A DNA stretch of 5,593 bases from Chloroflexota bacterium (GCA_012798185.1 JAAZNS010000096.1:1-5593), one strand, 5' to 3'; counted from the stretch's first letter, positions 1 to 5,478 are shown. Made by a program: numbers and translations. Notes: generated by a model from the sequence alone, not told the origin.

Positions 1-101
1 ATACGAACAATAACCGGATCGATATTGAGATAATCACCTAACCCTCCGCATACGCCAGCGATCATACGATTACTTTCACTTCTATATAATTTTCTTTCCA
101 T
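1..101 (-). CDS. PspC-domain protein, N-terminal part only (runs off the left edge)
   Basis: The first 33 codons, read leftwards from an ATG at 101-99, give MERKLYRSESNRMIAGVCGG followed by LGDYLNIDPVIVR. This is the typical start of a PspC domain (phage shock protein C family): a basic 'KLYRS' start, 'NRMIAGVCGGLGDY', then 'DPVIVR', which normally leads into a membrane-spanning helix. That helix and the rest of the protein lie outside the window. PspC-domain proteins are small inner-membrane proteins. In enterobacteria PspC belongs to the phage-shock envelope-stress response; stand-alone PspC proteins in other phyla have no firm role. An AAGGAA ribosome binding site lies 7 bases upstream. 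The gene has the same orientation as the nicotinate phosphoribosyltransferase gene, but the 199-base gap suggests its own promoter. Confidence 0.88.
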   Translation of the reverse strand, partial: MERKLYRSESNRMIAGVCGGLGDYLNIDPVIVR

Positions 102-108
102 ACCGTAA

Positions 109-114
109 TTCCTT
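109..114 (-). promoter_or_regulatory. Ribosome binding site of the PspC-domain gene
   Basis: On the minus strand this reads AAGGAA, followed by 7 bases and then ATG. It fixes the start of the PspC-domain gene, which is too short in this window to stand on ORF length alone. Confidence 0.7.
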
Positions 115-177
115 ATGACCTGCTTATTTTTTTCGAACGATCAAAAATAAACCTGTAAAAATCGTTGGTATAGGGTC

Positions 178-222
178 AATTGGTTTCAAATATTCCTTCA
201 CCGTTTCGTAAAAAAACCAATT
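178..222. repeat. 9-bp inverted repeat with 27-base loop
   Basis: AATTGGTTT (178-186) is matched by AAACCAATT (214-222), with 27 bases between. The left arm overlaps a minus-strand TTGACC box upstream of the PspC-domain gene. It could be a regulator half-site pair or chance in AT-rich DNA; no U-run follows, so it is not a standard terminator. Confidence 0.35.
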
Positions 223-300
223 TAAAGCAAAATTCTTGCGGGATTACACACCGATATCATTGATCCCTTATAGGTAGAAGACAAATATGACATACTGGCA

Positions 301-1884
301 TTAATTATCTCCATTTGCTTTTCCTTCCTCTCTGTTTATATTTCTCAATGCATCATTGATGAGCTTCTGTTTCAAATCCCATAATTTTTGACTGAGGGAT
401 ACATGATAAATATGAGGATTCATGATTCGACGGACGCCAGCATCCAAATGTTCAACATCGAAAAATCGCACTTTACGAACATCTTCGATATCGGGACACT
501 CATAAACTTGTTTCCCGTCTTTTAAGACATCAACCAATAACATCTCTATTCGAGAAACCGATCCTTTTTCTAAAAATCGATATTTTGTATGATCAGTCGG
601 ATGGCGTAACCAGAATTGTCCTGCTTCATTGGGTATTTCATCCGCCAAACTCAGCAAGTCAGCTGTGGCATACCCGCGTTGATCATAAATCCTCCACACT
701 TGTTTATTCCCAGGATTTGGCGTCTTAGACGGAGACTCAGAGATTTTTATGGCTGGCAGCCATTTCCCATCTTTGTTTACAGCAACTAATTTATACACCC
801 CCCCCAATGCCGGTTCACCCCAAGAAGTGATCAAGCGGGTACCAACGCCATAGACCAGCCTGCGGATAAGCTTTTCTGAATCAACGCCATATTGAGGTGC
901 TTCTTCTAATATCTGGGTGATGATTTGCCAAATCACTAATTCATCAAGATTATTCGACAAAACAATCGATACATCGGGGAAGCCTGCTTCATCAAGCATT
1001 TTCGCTGTCTGAATACTTAGGAAAGCCAAATCACCCGAATCTAGTCTTACTCCTAAGGGACGATGGCCCTTTTGTTTTAATTCTTCAAATACTTTAATTG
1101 CGTTCGGAACGCCACTTTCCAGCGTATTAATCGTATCAACTAACAATAAACAATCATCCGGATAAATATCAGCATAAGCACGAAAAGCATCCAATTCACA
1201 GCTGCCCAAGGCGATGAATAACTGGACCATACTGTGAGCATGAGTTCCCTTTGGTGGATAGCCTAAGGTTGCTGAAATTCCAACATTTGAAGAGAAATCT
1301 GCACCCCCGATTAACGCCGCTCGGGTGCCGGCATTTGCCCCTACACCCTGACCCCTCCGAAGTCCAAATTCCAATAATAGCTGCCCGCGCCCAATTTCCC
1401 GAATCCGGGCAGCTTTTGTAGCAATCAATATCTGATAATTTAAATGATTCAATAACGATGTCTCCAATATTTGCGCCATCGCTAAAGGGCCTTGAACTAC
1501 CGTAAGAGGTTCATTTGGATGGATAACTCTTCCCTCAGGGATAGCTCGCATATTGAGGCTGTCAAAATGACCATACTCACGTAGCCACGAGAGAAAATCT
1601 GCTTGAAATAGCGGCTTACCGTTGAGTGATTTTTGTTCTCGTAGATAATCCAAATCTTCATCACGAAATCTTACTTCCTTCATCCAATCTAAAAGCCATG
1701 CTAATCCAGCGTTTATACAAAAACCAGCTTTATGCGATCCATAATCTGGATAATCCCGGAAATAATGGTCAAACTGAACCTCGGTTTCGTGAATCCCCAT
1801 GCGGTAATATAAGTTTGCCATGGTTAATTGGTATTGGTCGGTAAACAAAATTCCCTCAGATATTTTACGATTTGAACTATTCAA
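301..1884 (-). CDS. pncB: Nicotinate phosphoribosyltransferase
   Basis: This enzyme joins nicotinic acid to PRPP to make nicotinate mononucleotide, using ATP, in the cytoplasmic Preiss-Handler NAD salvage pathway (EC 6.3.4.21). The 527-residue product has the family's main signatures: 'TDQYQLTMA' near the start (15-23), 'GTHAHSMV' (213-220) with His217 at the position of the phosphorylated histidine known in Salmonella PncB, 'VDTINTLESG' (249-258), 'GVRLDSGDLA' (278-287) for phosphoribosyl binding, 'GVGT' (346-349) and 'GGVYKL' (361-366). The length fits the longer bacterial form. The start is TTG at 1884-1882, chosen because GGAGAA lies 6 bases upstream; the ATG at 1898 is out of frame. The gene stands alone, divergent from the Usp fusion gene. 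A run of eight G in the coding strand encodes Gly-Gly-Val of the GGVYKL motif. No frameshift or missing key residue is seen. Confidence 0.95.
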   Translation of the reverse strand: MNSSNRKISEGILFTDQYQLTMANLYYRMGIHETEVQFDHYFRDYPDYGSHKAGFCINAGLAWLLDWMKEVRFRDEDLDYLREQKSLNGKPLFQADFLSWLREYGHFDSLNMRAIPEGRVIHPNEPLTVVQGPLAMAQILETSLLNHLNYQILIATKAARIREIGRGQLLLEFGLRRGQGVGANAGTRAALIGGADFSSNVGISATLGYPPKGTHAHSMVQLFIALGSCELDAFRAYADIYPDDCLLLVDTINTLESGVPNAIKVFEELKQKGHRPLGVRLDSGDLAFLSIQTAKMLDEAGFPDVSIVLSNNLDELVIWQIITQILEEAPQYGVDSEKLIRRLVYGVGTRLITSWGEPALGGVYKLVAVNKDGKWLPAIKISESPSKTPNPGNKQVWRIYDQRGYATADLLSLADEIPNEAGQFWLRHPTDHTKYRFLEKGSVSRIEMLLVDVLKDGKQVYECPDIEDVRKVRFFDVEHLDAGVRRIMNPHIYHVSLSQKLWDLKQKLINDALRNINREEGKANGDN

Positions 1885-1890
1885 GATGAA

Positions 1891-1896
1891 TTCTCC
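1891..1896 (-). promoter_or_regulatory. Ribosome binding site that fixes the TTG start of pncB
   Basis: The minus strand reads GGAGAA, six bases, then TTG. This is a strong Shine-Dalgarno match, and no in-frame ATG lies nearby, so it decides in favour of the rare TTG start codon. Confidence 0.75.
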
Positions 1897-1977
1897 ATGG
1901 TTTTAATTTCAAATCCAATCAATCACGAACAATCCCGATTCAATATTCGTACTCTTTCCGGCATCTCGGTTGAGTTT

Positions 1978-1993
1978 CTGAATGTAAATTCAG
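1978..1993. repeat. Perfect 6-bp inverted repeat with GTAA loop
   Basis: CTGAAT and ATTCAG flank GTAA. As RNA this would be a short stem closed by a GNRA-type tetraloop; as DNA it would be a 16-bp operator-like dyad. It lies midway in the divergent region, about 110 bases before the downstream ATG. No T-run follows, so it is not a terminator. Confidence 0.4.
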
Positions 1994-2102
1994 GACTTTT
2001 CTGTAATAGCTTAAGCAGGTAATGATACTTTTATTAATTATACGTGGATAAGGAAAAATTGTTGCTAAGGAATATTCAAGCAACGATTATCCTGATGAAA
2101 TC

Positions 2103-3884
2103 ATGCATTTATTTGAATTCGTGGGTGAGTATAATATCGATATGGATAAAATACCATCTAGTGATTACTCCTCAGCGATCAATGATTTTCATAAAGCCCG
2201 GGATAGAGCTTTATTCAAAGAAATTGTAGGACGCATAACCGGACAATCAACAGAATTATTACCCTATGATGAAGTCCGACGCCGATTAAAAGCAGTTGGT
2301 ACTTCACAGGTTGGTTTACGAGATATCCCTTTGTCAGCCATTATTGGCAGCGTAGGTAGATATAACGATTTTACGCGTGATTTCTTACCCAAAAAAGATT
2401 CAATTAGCAGCCGATGGACCAGTATTAAAACAGCTGTTTCAGGATTAACTGGGTTACCCCCCATTGAAGTTTATCAGATCGGAGAAGCCTATTTTGTTAA
2501 AGACGGTAATCATCGCGTCTCTGTGGCACGGTCAATTGGCGCTTCGCACATTTCAGCGTATGTGACTGTGGTACAAAGTCGCGTTCCCATTACCCCCGAT
2601 ATTTCTGCGGATGATCTAATTCTAAAAGAAGAATATGTAAATTTCCTTGAAAAAACAAAGCTTGATATTTTAATTCCAGAAATCGATATGGAAATCACTA
2701 TTCCTGGTCAATATCCCTTGATAGAAGAACATATTTCCGTTCATAGATATTTTATGGGCATCGATCAGAAACGTGAAGTCTCTTACGAAGAAGCAGTTGT
2801 TCATTGGTATAACACAATTTATCTTCCCATTATTCAAGAAATACGGAAAAGCGGCATCCTGCGCCGTTATCCAGGGCGGACGGCAGCAGATATGTACATC
2901 TGGCTTGCAGAACATAGAGCTGCGCTTGAAAGGGAACTTGGCTGGCAGATTTCAACAAGCACTGCCACTGGTCATTTTATCAAGCAATTAAAATTAAACA
3001 GCCAAAATATCTTCCGTATCATTTGGCAAAAAATTATTAATATCACCAATCGAAGTATTATTTCCTCTGGTCCTCCCCCCGGGGAATGGCGGAAAGAAAT
3101 CAGCGGTTCTTTATTAAGATCGGGATTATTCAGTGAAATCCTTGTTCCAGTCAGCGGAATGCCGGAAGGCTGGTTTGCATTGGATCAAGCAATAGTTATT
3201 GGCAGAAAAGAAGCCACCTTAATTCATGGATTGCATGTGGAACTTGATGAAGAAAACCTAACAGAAGAGCACACCCAAAATATCAAGGATGAATTCACAA
3301 AACGGATCAGCCAGGCAGGAATCAATGGTGATTTTGCAGTAGCGGTTGGGAGTGTCGCTCAATCCATCAGTGCTAGAGCCCAATTTACAGATTTGGTTGT
3401 TACTACTCTGGCATATCCGCCAGGTCCTCAGCCAATCGATCGATTGGAATCGGGTTTTCGAGAATTAATTCAACATTGCCCTCGCCCAGTACTGGCTGTT
3501 CCGCAAGTGACTTCCGGGTTAAAAAAGGCGTTATTGGCATATGATGGTAGCGCCAAAGCCGATGAAGCGCTTTATCTCGCTGCATATCTCGTTGGTATGT
3601 GGAAAATCAACCTTATTGTATTAAATGTAATCGAAGATGATAAGAAAACATCCAAAGTGCTGTATAAAGCTGAAGATTACTTGAATAAATCAAGTATTAA
3701 AGCAACATATATCACGCAAAGAGGGTCTGTAGCTAAGAAAGTTATAAAAATAGCTGCAGATAATCAATGTGATTTTATTATGATGGGAGGATATGGGAAT
3801 AACCCCGTTTTGGAAGTTGTGTTAGGCAGTGCTGTCGATCAGGTGCTCAGAGAAGCTGAAATACCTATCCTTATCTGTCGCTAG
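2103..3884 (+). CDS. ParB-like domain fused to tandem universal stress protein (Usp) domains
   Basis: This 593-residue protein is probably cytoplasmic: no signal peptide or membrane span is seen. Residues about 35-165 resemble the ParB/sulfiredoxin fold, with 'LRDIPLSAIIGSVGRYNDF' (72-90) and 'DGNHRVSVAR' (134-143), the counterpart of the ParB nucleotide-binding 'GERR' box. Residues 226-275 are helical, with 'HWYNTIYLP' and 'PGRTAADMYIW'; I recall this pattern next to ParB-like segments in uncharacterised actinobacterial and Chloroflexota proteins. Residues about 342-468 form a degenerate Usp domain. Residues 474-592 are a canonical one: 'LLAYDGS' (477-483) and the ATP-binding G-2x-G-9x-G-S motif at Gly562, Gly565, Gly575-Ser576. 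The true substrate and role are unknown; nucleotide-dependent stress regulation is an inference. No good ribosome binding site precedes ATG 2103, and the frame stays open back to 2052, so the start is uncertain. The 3' end converges on the phosphoesterase gene. Confidence 0.85.
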   Translation: MHLFEFVGEYNIDMDKIPSSDYSSAINDFHKARDRALFKEIVGRITGQSTELLPYDEVRRRLKAVGTSQVGLRDIPLSAIIGSVGRYNDFTRDFLPKKDSISSRWTSIKTAVSGLTGLPPIEVYQIGEAYFVKDGNHRVSVARSIGASHISAYVTVVQSRVPITPDISADDLILKEEYVNFLEKTKLDILIPEIDMEITIPGQYPLIEEHISVHRYFMGIDQKREVSYEEAVVHWYNTIYLPIIQEIRKSGILRRYPGRTAADMYIWLAEHRAALERELGWQISTSTATGHFIKQLKLNSQNIFRIIWQKIINITNRSIISSGPPPGEWRKEISGSLLRSGLFSEILVPVSGMPEGWFALDQAIVIGRKEATLIHGLHVELDEENLTEEHTQNIKDEFTKRISQAGINGDFAVAVGSVAQSISARAQFTDLVVTTLAYPPGPQPIDRLESGFRELIQHCPRPVLAVPQVTSGLKKALLAYDGSAKADEALYLAAYLVGMWKINLIVLNVIEDDKKTSKVLYKAEDYLNKSSIKATYITQRGSVAKKVIKIAADNQCDFIMMGGYGNNPVLEVVLGSAVDQVLREAEIPILICR

Positions 3885-3894
3885 TAAAAACTAG
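3881..3894. repeat. Short palindrome holding the stop codons of two convergent genes
   Basis: CTAGT (3881-3885), AAAA, ACTAG (3890-3894) form a perfect 5-bp inverted repeat. The TAG stop of the plus-strand Usp gene (3882-3884) and the TAG stop of the minus-strand phosphoesterase gene (3893-3891) both fall in its arms. The stem is too short and AT-rich to be a strong terminator, although it is the only dyad exactly at the junction. Confidence 0.5.
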
Positions 3895-4511
3895 ATATCA
3901 ATTTCTTGATACCCATATACATTGACAACCCGGGTTTTTCCAACTAGTGTAACCACTTTTTCATCAGGTCGGTATACGTGAATATGACCATGCAGATGCA
4001 AGCGGGGTTGGAACTTTTCGATTAACCATCGAAATGCAATAATGCCCTGGTGAGGAAGGTCAGATTTATCATGAATTCCAGCAGGTGGTGCATGGGAAAT
4101 AAAAATATCTAAATATCTGCCAAAACGAATTCTGTTTATCAATAATTTGGGGATCAAATTAATAACGTTTATCCACATCTCCGATTGTGAATATTGAAAG
4201 GGACCTTCCCGATACTTTAAAGAACCCTCTACACCAGCCAATATTAATCCGTTACATATCACTGATTTTCCATGAAGATTCGTTCCCCCTGCAATGGAAT
4301 ATTGAGATGCAAAATTACTATTAGATATTGCTTGATCGTGATTTCCCAAAACATAAAAGAATGGAGCATCTAATGAACTGACTAGGTATTCGTAATATTC
4401 AAATGGTAAATCACCGCAACTAATTAACAATTTAATGTCAAGAAAATGTTTTTTCAAATGAGGCGTATACAATAAAGGTGATGCAAGATCACTAATAGCA
4501 AGTAATTTCAT
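3891..4511 (-). CDS. Calcineurin-like metallophosphoesterase family protein
   Basis: This 206-residue cytoplasmic protein has the metal-site motifs of the calcineurin-like phosphoesterase superfamily in order: 'AISD' with Asp8, 'SCGDLP' (31-36), 'GNHD' (56-59), 'ISHAPP' with His140, and 'GHIH' (175-178). Such enzymes hold two metal ions and cleave phosphomono- or phosphodiesters; the substrate cannot be read from sequence. The first motif, normally D-x-H, is D-L-A here (Asp8-Leu9-Ala10), so one metal ligand is missing. From memory, related proteins with 'SCGDLP' often share this loss, so it may be a family feature and not decay. The start is ATG 4511 because 'MKLLAISD' is where the fold begins. 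The frame stays open to 4766, but that extension would run antisense into the phasin gene and its promoter. Only a weak GGA lies upstream. The gene is divergent from the phasin operon and convergent with the Usp gene. Confidence 0.85.
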   Translation of the reverse strand: MKLLAISDLASPLLYTPHLKKHFLDIKLLISCGDLPFEYYEYLVSSLDAPFFYVLGNHDQAISNSNFASQYSIAGGTNLHGKSVICNGLILAGVEGSLKYREGPFQYSQSEMWINVINLIPKLLINRIRFGRYLDIFISHAPPAGIHDKSDLPHQGIIAFRWLIEKFQPRLHLHGHIHVYRPDEKVVTLVGKTRVVNVYGYQEIDI

Positions 4512-4571
4512 ATCAAATCCATAATTCTTATACCGCTCAAATGCATAGTTGTCAATTGATATAGATATCCC

Positions 4572-4600
4572 TTGCCAATTATAACGCATCGCGTTATAAT
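4572..4600 (+). promoter_or_regulatory. Sigma-70-type promoter of the phasin-phaR operon
   Basis: TTGCCA (4572-4577) and TATAAT (4595-4600) are separated by exactly 17 bp, a near-consensus housekeeping promoter. Transcription would start near 4606-4608, leaving a leader of about 55 bases before the phasin ATG. The spacer and -10 box are covered by a perfect inverted repeat, which suggests repression by a bound regulator. Confidence 0.75.
4578..4600. promoter_or_regulatory. Operator-like 10-bp perfect inverted repeat (site 1)
   Basis: ATTATAACGC (4578-4587), ATC, GCGTTATAAT (4591-4600) is a 23-bp perfect dyad covering the whole promoter spacer and the -10 box. A protein bound here would block RNA polymerase. 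Because the site is symmetric it also places a TATAAT on the minus strand (4583-4578), facing the phosphoesterase gene. The binder is unknown; the PhaR-like protein encoded just downstream is the first candidate. Confidence 0.7.
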
Positions 4601-4602
4601 AA

Positions 4603-4623
4603 CTTTGACGCAGTGCGTTATAA
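4603..4623. promoter_or_regulatory. Second, imperfect operator-like site (site 2)
   Basis: GCGTTATAA (4615-4623) exactly repeats the right half of site 1, 24 bases downstream. Its left partner is TTTGACGC, matching the ideal half-site in its inner bases only, with the same three-base centre. The inner core ACGCA-G-TGCGT is itself a perfect 11-bp dyad. The site lies across the predicted transcription start, as expected for a second repressor site. Confidence 0.6.
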
Positions 4624-4650
4624 ACAATACCATCAACAATTTTAATGATT

Positions 4651-4655
4651 GGAGG
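4651..4655 (+). promoter_or_regulatory. Ribosome binding site of the phasin gene
   Basis: GGAGG lies 5 bases before ATG 4661. It rules out the upstream in-frame TTG at 4649, which overlaps the Shine-Dalgarno sequence itself. Confidence 0.8.
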
Positions 4656-4660
4656 TTGAT

Positions 4661-5029
4661 ATGACAGGAAAATCTCAAAATCAAAGTGAAAAAGGACCCG
4701 ATAAGCATCACTCGCTTTTCGATATAACCCGAAAGGTAATGCTGGCAAGTATTGGCGCGATGGCAATTGCCCAAGATGAATTGGAAGATTTCATTGAGCG
4801 GTTAGTCGAGCGCGGTGAAATCGAAGAGAAGGAAGGAAGCGGTTTGATTCAAGAACTAAAGGCAAAACGGAAACAACGAATGGAAAAAGGAGAGGAAGAA
4901 CTACAAAAACGTATCAATCAATTATTAAAACGCGTGGATATTCCTTCGAAGTCCGATTTAGAGGCATTGAACCAAAAAATTTCTAATCTCTCGAAGAAAA
5001 TCGATGAATTAAAAAAAGATCAAAAATAA
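4661..5029 (+). CDS. Phasin-like polyhydroxyalkanoate granule-associated protein
   Basis: This 122-residue, highly charged protein has no cysteine, signal peptide or enzyme motif. After a polar N-terminus, residues 18-40 ('SLFDITRKVMLASIGAMAIA' and following) form an amphipathic helix that could lie on a hydrophobic granule surface. Then come 'DELEDFIERLVERGEIEEKE' (39-58) and a long Lys/Glu-rich helix ending in a coiled coil (94-117). This matches the short 'PHA synthesis regulator phasin' family (COG3937 type), whose members are thought to coat storage granules. The PhaR-type regulator gene 32 bases downstream supports this and indicates an operon. The start is ATG 4661, set by GGAGG. The C-terminal module 'IPSKSDLEAL' is nearly repeated in the downstream protein. 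No PHA synthase gene is visible here, so a PHA role is inferred from family and neighbour only. Confidence 0.82.
   Translation: MTGKSQNQSEKGPDKHHSLFDITRKVMLASIGAMAIAQDELEDFIERLVERGEIEEKEGSGLIQELKAKRKQRMEKGEEELQKRINQLLKRVDIPSKSDLEALNQKISNLSKKIDELKKDQK
4940..5011 (+). repeat. Phasin copy of the shared C-terminal coiled-coil module
   Basis: This stretch encodes phasin residues 94-117, beginning 'IPSKSDLEAL' and ending 'SKKIDEL'. Without gaps, 16 of 24 residues equal those at 108-131 of the PhaR-like protein (DNA 5383-5454). Both DNA copies begin ATTCCTTCGAA and then diverge, which suggests an old duplication or strong selection on the protein and not a recent copy. Confidence 0.75.
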
Positions 5030-5061
5030 TCATCTTACCGACTGCTTTTTGAAAAAAATTC

Positions 5062-5478
5062 ATGATCCTGATTAAACGATATTCAAATCGTAAGTTATAT
5101 AACACCACCGTAAAAAAATATATTACCCTGGATGAATTAGCTAATTTAATTCGTAATGGTGCTGATATCCAAGTCATCGATAATGATAGCGGCGAAGACT
5201 TAACTTCGATCACATTAACCCAGATTATTTTAGAAACTGAAAAAAAACATCAAAGCGGATTACCTAATTCAATTTTCGCTGAAATCATAAAATCACGTGC
5301 AGATGAAATAAAAGCGCTGCATGAATTTTTTTCCCCTTCTCCGAATATATTCCAGGTAATTAGTGAACAAATGGCGCGTCACATTCCTTCGAAACAAGAT
5401 CTAGAAGCTCTCTCATCTCAAATCGACGAACTATCAGAAAAAATAGATAATTTACTGAATAATGAACAACCGAAATAA
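5062..5478 (+). CDS. phaR: PhaR-type polyhydroxyalkanoate synthesis regulator
   Basis: Residues 3-62 match the PHB/PHA accumulation regulator DNA-binding domain: 'LIKRYSNRKLYNT' (3-15), 'KYITLDELANLIRNGADIQV' (19-38), 'DNDSGEDLTSITLTQIILE' (40-58). In well-studied bacteria PhaR represses phasin genes and is released when it binds nascent PHA granules. The usual Asp in 'RKLYDT' is Asn14 here. A middle region (about 70-100) follows, then a coiled coil (108-131) that nearly copies the C-terminus of the upstream phasin. At 138 residues it is short but complete. The gene starts 32 bases after the phasin stop, in the same operon, with no clear ribosome binding site before ATG 5062, so translation may depend on coupling or re-initiation. 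It may control its own operon through the palindromes at 4578-4623; this is inference. Confidence 0.85.
   Translation: MILIKRYSNRKLYNTTVKKYITLDELANLIRNGADIQVIDNDSGEDLTSITLTQIILETEKKHQSGLPNSIFAEIIKSRADEIKALHEFFSPSPNIFQVISEQMARHIPSKQDLEALSSQIDELSEKIDNLLNNEQPK
5383..5454 (+). repeat. PhaR copy of the shared C-terminal coiled-coil module
   Basis: This stretch encodes PhaR residues 108-131, beginning 'IPSKQDLEAL' and ending 'SEKIDNL'. It is the partner of the module at 4940-5011 and has the hydrophobic spacing of a coiled coil. Confidence 0.75.

Larger units (their letters stand above)
102..300. other. Intergenic region between pncB and the PspC-domain gene
   Basis: This 199-base AT-rich stretch has no credible ORF. 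It must hold the 3' end of the pncB transcript and probably the promoter of the PspC-domain gene. On the minus strand a TTGACC box (174-179) could serve as a -35 element, but no good -10 box follows at 16-18 bases, so I do not call a promoter. A 9-bp inverted repeat (AATTGGTTT at 178-186 and AAACCAATT at 214-222) overlaps the TTGACC box. I see no hairpin followed by a T-run that would make a convincing terminator for pncB. Confidence 0.5.
1885..2102. other. Divergent intergenic region between pncB and the ParB-like/Usp gene
   Basis: This 218-base stretch must contain the promoters of both outward-facing genes. I could not find a convincing -35/-10 pair for either gene. The only clear structure is a 6-bp perfect hairpin at 1978-1993. 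The last 51 bases (2052-2102) are open in frame with the downstream gene and may be coding if that gene starts at a non-standard codon. Confidence 0.5.

Noticed and set aside
136..166. AACGAT / ATCGTT inverted repeat
   Set aside because: Six-base arms with a 19-base gap in AT-rich DNA are expected by chance.
240..267. GGGAT / ATCCC pairing downstream of pncB as a terminator
   Set aside because: The arms are five bases with an 18-base loop, and the nearest T-run on the minus strand is more than 20 bases further on.
1101..1113. GCGTTCGGAACGC palindrome
   Set aside because: It lies inside well-conserved pncB coding sequence and has a different core from the 4578-4623 sites; probably chance.
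2044..2229. GTG-started 61-residue ORF
   Set aside because: Its second half overlaps the Usp fusion gene in another frame, and its translation shows no domain or protein-like pattern.
4649..4660. TTG at 4649 as the phasin start
   Set aside because: It overlaps the GGAGG ribosome binding site that sits correctly before ATG 4661.
4512..4766. Open upstream extension of the phosphoesterase frame (85 extra residues)
   Set aside because: The fold starts at MKLLAISD (ATG 4511). The extension lacks domain features, covers the promoter palindromes and runs antisense through the phasin gene start.
4508..4774. 88-residue minus-strand ORF
   Set aside because: It is antisense to the phasin gene, covers the operator region and has no recognisable motif.
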